DNA of 10,075 nt from Bacillota bacterium (GTDB lineage: Bacteria > Eremiobacterota > SpSt-956 > JAKJGF01), in assembly GCA_029555925.1 (NCBI GenBank), contig JAKPQU010000095.1, forward strand, positions 1-10,075. The letters are read 5' to 3'. Below the pieces are notes generated by a model that did not search any database, was not told where the DNA came from, and was given only the letters and a program-made list of their open reading frames with translations. Within the stretch, counting starts at the first letter, position 1. The number at the start of each line of letters is the position of its first letter. This document shows positions 6,848 through 10,075 of the stretch, piece after piece. The position numbers were made by a program, and so were the translations under genes.

Positions 6848-7948
6848 TTAGCCAAGTTCATAAATTTTGTTGTTTAAAAAGATTTCTACTATTTCAGGAT
6901 CAAACTGTGTTCCACAGCAACTTTTTAACTGTGATATAGCATAATCTACTCCCATACTTTTACGATATACTCTATCACTGGTCATTGCATCATAACTATC
7001 ACAAACGGCTATTATTCGGGCATATAAAGGTATTTCTTTACCTTTTAGTCCTCCCGGATAACCTGTTCCATCGAATTTTTCCTGATGGTGAAGTACTGCT
7101 TCTTTTACGCTTTCAGGTAAACTTATTGTTTTTATTATGTCATAACCTATACCTGGATGCATTTTCATTTCTTTAAATTCTTCTTCTGTCAATCGTCCCG
7201 GTTTCTCAAGCACTTCTTCTCCTATGCCTATTTTACCTACATCATGTAAAATGCCTGCCATTTCTATTTCTTTTCTTTCTCTTGCCGATAGTACCATAGC
7301 TTCGGCTATTTTAACAGCAAGTATAGTTACTCTGTCGGAATGTCCTTTTGTATAAGGATTTTTTGCTTCGATTGTATTGGCAAGAGCCCTTATTACATCA
7401 AGATAATTTTTTTCCAGATTTTCATATAATCTTGCATTCTCTATTGCAATAGCTGCCTGATTGGTAAGAACTTCCAGCAGATCTCTGTGCTGTTCGTCAA
7501 AGATACCAGATTTTATTCTATTGTCTACATAGATAACACCTATTATTTTTTCCTTAATTTTCAGCGGAAAACAGAGAATATAGCGAATAGAATGAAGAGC
7601 AATACTGGCACGTTTGCTGAGCTTCGGATCTAGTTGAGTATTCGGGCAGAATATAGGCGGTCCTCCTTTGGACACAGATTCTATACTGCTGAGACTTGCC
7701 GAGAAATCTTCACTGTCTATAGTCTGTTTATCTACATTTCTTGCGACTTTAAGTACGAGTTTCTGTGTTGCCTCATCTATGAGCATTATAAATCCTCTTT
7801 CTGCAGACAGAATCTCTATTACTTTATCCATAACCCTTCTAAGAACTTCATCTATATTTAAAGTAGAATTAATTATTTGTCCTGCTTCTAAAAGGATTTT
7901 AAATTTTTCTTTCTCTGATGATGAGGGTTTATTCATATTTACTGACAT
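6848..7948 (-). CDS. GAF-domain HD-GYP protein, predicted cyclic-di-GMP phosphodiesterase
   Basis: The product is 366 residues with no membrane segment. A GAF sensor domain covers about 30-175 (ending in the usual LTNQAAIAIENARLYE). An HD-GYP domain covers about 183-355. Its key residues are all present: HSDR (203-206), LHDVGKIGI (234-242) with the HD pair at 235-236, MHPGIGYDII (263-272), HHQEKFDGTGYPGG (287-300) and CDSYDAMTSDRVYR (316-329). Family members bind metal through these His and Asp residues and hydrolyse cyclic-di-GMP; the GAF ligand cannot be told from sequence. The ATG at 7948 has GGGAGG six bases upstream. It follows the unrecognised gene at 7964-8443 by 15 bases, so the two should be co-transcribed. 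The domain pair is common, and I see nothing that ties it directly to the csm genes downstream. Confidence 0.93.
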   Translation of the reverse strand: MSVNMNKPSSSEKEKFKILLEAGQIINSTLNIDEVLRRVMDKVIEILSAERGFIMLIDEATQKLVLKVARNVDKQTIDSEDFSASLSSIESVSKGGPPIFCPNTQLDPKLSKRASIALHSIRYILCFPLKIKEKIIGVIYVDNRIKSGIFDEQHRDLLEVLTNQAAIAIENARLYENLEKNYLDVIRALANTIEAKNPYTKGHSDRVTILAVKIAEAMVLSARERKEIEMAGILHDVGKIGIGEEVLEKPGRLTEEEFKEMKMHPGIGYDIIKTISLPESVKEAVLHHQEKFDGTGYPGGLKGKEIPLYARIIAVCDSYDAMTSDRVYRKSMGVDYAISQLKSCCGTQFDPEIVEIFLNNKIYELG

Positions 7949-7963
7949 CAGAAGCCTCCCGGT

Positions 7964-8443
7964 TTATACCTCTTTAAATCCATAAAAATCATCATTGGAT
8001 AGTATGGAGAAAATATTGTTCAGATTGTAATAATTCAATTCCTGGGATATTTTATGAGTATTAAGAGGCTGATTGTTATACTTCATAAATACCCTGAATA
8101 TTCTTTCTGATACGGACATATCATTTTTTATAAAATCCTGTTGCTGTCCGCAACATCTGTGAATAACTTCTATAGGGTCAGACACTTTATCTTTCTGTGA
8201 AGAGCCTTCGGCGGTTATATCTATAGTACCTTCACTTAAAAACTGCGATTTTCTGGGATAACATTTTTTGCTGCAAAATCTGTTTGCTACTATATAATTG
8301 AAATCTCTACTGTTTTGTTTGTAGAAGTTTTTATCAATTACAAATTTTTTCTGAAAATTTTTCTGATCTATTACCCTTTCCTCCATTAGATCTGCTAAGA
8401 GAGTCCCTTCATCTAACAGATTGTTTTTACTATGTAACGCCAT
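7964..8443 (-). CDS. Unrecognised small protein with Cys/His cluster and possible C-terminal winged helix
   Basis: I do not recognise this 159-residue protein. The N-terminal half is charged and helical. A possible metal site is formed by C57-x3-C61 and H95-x-C97-C98. The last 50 residues (SERIFRVFMKYNNQPLNTHK, then an NLNNIFSIL helix) resemble a winged-helix fold, which would suggest DNA binding, but there is no firm family match. The ATG at 8443 has AAGGAGG 11 bases upstream. An ATG nine codons earlier (8470) is possible but has a weaker site. A promoter lies upstream at 8495-8523, and the gene leads directly into the HD-GYP gene, so it could regulate it or work with it. It has no signal peptide or membrane segment. 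Coding is supported by ORF length, ribosome binding site and operon position. Confidence 0.6.
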   Translation of the reverse strand: MALHSKNNLLDEGTLLADLMEERVIDQKNFQKKFVIDKNFYKQNSRDFNYIVANRFCSKKCYPRKSQFLSEGTIDITAEGSSQKDKVSDPIEVIHRCCGQQQDFIKNDMSVSERIFRVFMKYNNQPLNTHKISQELNYYNLNNIFSILSNDDFYGFKEV

Positions 8444-8494
8444 GTTTCTGTTATCCTCCTTCAAGGTCATCCTATTTCATTTTAGAACTTTATT

Positions 8495-8523
8495 ATAATA
8501 TCATACATTCGCTAATTTATCAA
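8495..8523 (-). promoter_or_regulatory. Sigma-70-type extended -10 promoter for the leftward operon starting at 8443
   Basis: On the minus strand, TTGATA (8518-8523) and TATTAT (8495-8500) are separated by 17 bases. TG lies one base upstream of the -10, giving an extended -10. The predicted transcript start is near 8488, about 45 bases before the ATG. The match is by eye; the region is AT-rich, so chance matches are possible. Confidence 0.55.
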
Positions 8524-8568
8524 TAAATCACTTAAAAATGATTATGTTTAAAAAAATAACAGTTGACG

Positions 8569-8582
8569 TTCACCCTTCACTA
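8569..8582. repeat. Two 7-bp tandem repeats in the divergent promoter region
   Basis: The units are TTCACCC and TTCACTA, of the same TTCAC type as those in the csm operon gaps. They form most of the spacer of the weaker plus-strand promoter (8563-8590). Confidence 0.5.
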
Positions 8583-8592
8583 AATATATCAC

Positions 8593-8621
8593 TTGAAAAA
8601 AGATGGGAAGAGTGTTAAAAT
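8593..8621 (+). promoter_or_regulatory. Sigma-70-type extended -10 promoter for the rightward gene starting at 8664
   Basis: TTGAAA (8593-8598) and TAAAAT (8616-8621) are separated by 17 bases, and TG at 8613-8614 makes an extended -10. The transcript would start near 8628, leaving a leader of about 35 bases. A second, weaker pair lies upstream: TTGACG at 8563 and TATATC at 8585, spacing 16. Its spacer is the heptamer repeat run. Confidence 0.55.
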
Positions 8622-8663
8622 TTACTCATAACAAATGAGATTATATTCTCTAATTTTTAAGGG

Positions 8664-9359
8664 GTGAATATTATAGATAAGGTAAAATCAATATTTCAGA
8701 GCTTAAAGAAACAATTATCTGACAGCAGTGGCACATCACAGCAGGAAAATGGGCAGGATAAACATATCTCTCCTGAAGATGCGGATAAGCAGAAGAGGGA
8801 ACAGAATTTGCAGGCTATCAAAGGAACACCTCTGGAAACTGTGGCAAAGAATTTTCTGGAGACTATGAAAACATTGAATACATCCAATGACAGGAAAAAA
8901 CTTGCTCCCTGTACTTTTTCTCAGAGCAAGGGGCTGATTGCTCTTGTACTGGATATGATTACTTATGAAATTTTGAATTGTGAAGTCTATAAAGCGCTGT
9001 CTACCAAAGTGGCAAGATTTACCGTTCAGATAAATATGAAAAAGAAATCGAAAGAATATGTTCTTATGGCCCGCCCTCTTCCTTCTACAGGAGAATGGCG
9101 TATTTATTCTTTTGAAGACAAAAGTAAAATTCTTGTTATACTTAAAAACTGGTCTGATTTTCTAAAGGATTTCCCTGATAAAGGTATCATGAGAAGCAGT
9201 GCCGGTATACCGCTTGAAATAGGAGTGGCTCTGATGCAATACGGGGAAGATGAGAGTGCTCTCGAATATTTTACAAAAACCCTTGAACAGGATAATGCAT
9301 CAGATGAATCTCTTGCAGCAAGGGTATGTCTCAGTATTTTAAGAGGCAGGGCAGGCTAA
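8664..9359 (+). CDS. Unrecognised soluble protein with possible NTF2-like and TPR-like parts
   Basis: I do not recognise this 231-residue protein. Residues 1-18 form a basic amphipathic helix, and 19-50 are a polar, probably disordered linker. Residues about 54-155 have the alpha-then-beta pattern seen in NTF2-like domains (ETVAKNFLETMK, then strands ending in GEWRIYSFED). Residues about 183-225 look like a single TPR hairpin (IGVALMQYGEDESALEYFTK). There is no signal peptide or membrane segment. The first in-frame start is GTG at 8664, but the purine-rich AAGGGG directly abuts it with no spacer. Translation may therefore begin at a non-standard codon just downstream, or the true initiation is unusual; an in-frame TAA lies two codons upstream. 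It is transcribed divergently from the gene at 7964-8443 behind a good promoter. Its domain style resembles the C-terminus of the RING protein at 4896-6740, but I see no clear homology. Confidence 0.7.
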   Translation: MNIIDKVKSIFQSLKKQLSDSSGTSQQENGQDKHISPEDADKQKREQNLQAIKGTPLETVAKNFLETMKTLNTSNDRKKLAPCTFSQSKGLIALVLDMITYEILNCEVYKALSTKVARFTVQINMKKKSKEYVLMARPLPSTGEWRIYSFEDKSKILVILKNWSDFLKDFPDKGIMRSSAGIPLEIGVALMQYGEDESALEYFTKTLEQDNASDESLAARVCLSILRGRAG

Positions 9360-9397
9360 ACGGTGACAACGGAAAAATACTCTACTGATTATTAATC

Positions 9398-9425
9398 GTG
9401 ACGCGTAACGCGTGACGCGTGACAT
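9398..9425. repeat. Four 7-bp tandem repeats upstream of the rhomboid-like gene
   Basis: The units are GTGACGC, GTAACGC, GTGACGC and GTGACAT, the clearest heptamer run in the window. It creates three ACGCGT palindromes and is much richer in G and C than its surroundings. The rest of the 138-base gap (9360-9497) holds the ribosome binding site but no promoter I trust. Confidence 0.85.
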
Positions 9426-9497
9426 GGAGAACTGGTACGCACAAAATATCCGGTGTAATATTAACCGCTTGCAGCATTAAGAATTGAAAGGATTAAG

Positions 9498-10075
9498 ATG
9501 GAAAGAGACTATTCCTTTGAAGTCAGACTCACTCCTGCCGTAACATGGCTTATTGCCATAAATACAGTCATTTTTTTATTTATACAGCTTATAGGGCCTT
9601 TTCTGGGTATTATTACCACTGTAGCGGGATGGCTTGTTCTGACACCTTTCAAAGTCGTTTATAATGTTGCCATATGGCAGCTTTTTACTCACTTATTTAT
9701 TCATGTTGACGTACTGACCATACTCTTCAATATGCTTGCACTGTGGATGTTCGGCACGTCTCTTGAGAGATACTGGGGTACGAGAAAATTTATTATTTAT
9801 TATTTCCTTACAGGTATCGGTGCCGGTCTGACCTATACGATATTCTCTTTTTTGCTCGGTTTCACCATGATGCCTGCTGCAGGAACAACAGGCATCATAT
9901 TCGGACTTCTTCTGGCTTTTGGTATGATTTATCCCGATAGTGTAATATTAATTCTTCTACTCTTTCCCATGAAGGCAAAATATGCAGTTATGATTTTCGG
10001 AGCAGTAGAATTTTTAATAGCTTTTAACGGAGGTATTACCAGTATAGGCTATCTCGGTGGTATGGCTTTCGGCTT
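9498..10075 (+). CDS. Rhomboid-family membrane protein lacking catalytic residues (3' end outside window)
   Basis: I translated 192 complete codons by hand from the ATG at 9498, which has AAAGGA about five bases upstream. Hydrophobic helices lie at about 14-33, 60-85, 97-121, 129-145, 148-156 and 163-176, as in the rhomboid core. Family hallmarks include WQLFTHLFIH (60-69), LFNMLALWMFG (76-86), LERYWGTRKF (89-98), a GxxGIIFGLL loop (129-138) and YLGGMAFG (185-192). Active rhomboid proteases use Ser in GASG and His in AHLGG. Here these positions read GTTG (Thr131) and GYLGG (Tyr185). The second His of the HxxxxHxxxN helix is Thr74, while His69 and Asn78 remain. So this looks like a rhomboid pseudoprotease, perhaps a membrane chaperone or binding protein. 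It follows the gene at 8664 by 138 bases on the same strand. Confidence 0.85.
   Translation, partial: MERDYSFEVRLTPAVTWLIAINTVIFLFIQLIGPFLGIITTVAGWLVLTPFKVVYNVAIWQLFTHLFIHVDVLTILFNMLALWMFGTSLERYWGTRKFIIYYFLTGIGAGLTYTIFSFLLGFTMMPAAGTTGIIFGLLLAFGMIYPDSVILILLLFPMKAKYAVMIFGAVEFLIAFNGGITSIGYLGGMAFG

Noticed and set aside
6848..7948. HD-GYP protein as a nucleotide-signal partner of the type III system
   Set aside because: All motifs fit an ordinary cyclic-di-GMP phosphodiesterase with a GAF sensor. It has no CARF domain, and a 107-base gap plus another gene separate it from cas10.
9398..9425. CRISPR-like or attachment-site repeat
   Set aside because: The units are 7 bp with no spacers, and nothing nearby suggests an integrase or transposase; it fits simple heptamer tandem repeats.

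Overview
The window looks like chromosomal DNA of an AT-rich bacterium. Coding is dense, Shine-Dalgarno sequences are GGAGG-like, TTG starts are frequent, and short genes lie in long co-directional runs. A prokaryotic RING-type zinc finger, TPR and FG-GAP-like repeats, and a GAF/HD-GYP protein suggest an uncultured or deep-branching Gram-negative-type lineage. No marker gene is present, so I do not name a phylum.

Bases 1 to about 4,860, all on the minus strand, hold part of a type III-A (Csm) CRISPR-Cas effector locus. In transcription order the genes are: a diverged cas10/csm1, a short Csm3-like paralogue, csm4, csm2 and csm3. The last gene runs off the left edge. The true Csm3 keeps the Asp that cleaves target RNA. 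The Cas10 has lost both recognisable catalytic signatures: HD is HG, and GGDD is GPDN. It also carries an unusual cysteine-rich segment. The likely reading is a Csm complex that still cuts RNA but cannot cut DNA or make cyclic oligoadenylate. No array, cas6, csm5, csm6, cas1 or cas2 is visible; these could lie beyond base 1.

Bases 4,896 to 8,443, also minus strand, hold three genes upstream of cas10. They encode a RING-finger, membrane-anchored TPR and FG-GAP-like protein, a GAF plus HD-GYP cyclic-di-GMP phosphodiesterase, and an unrecognised small protein with a possible C-terminal winged helix. The RING protein gene ends 39 bases before the chosen cas10 start, so it may be in the same transcript. 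The small gene has a good extended -10 promoter.

Bases 8,471 to 8,663 are a divergent promoter region. To the right, on the plus strand, lie an unrecognised soluble protein and the first 192 codons of a rhomboid-like membrane protein. The rhomboid-like protein lacks the catalytic Ser and His.

All five gene gaps longer than 90 bases contain short runs of 7-bp imperfect tandem repeats. Two gaps inside the csm operon also share a 19-bp partly palindromic element.
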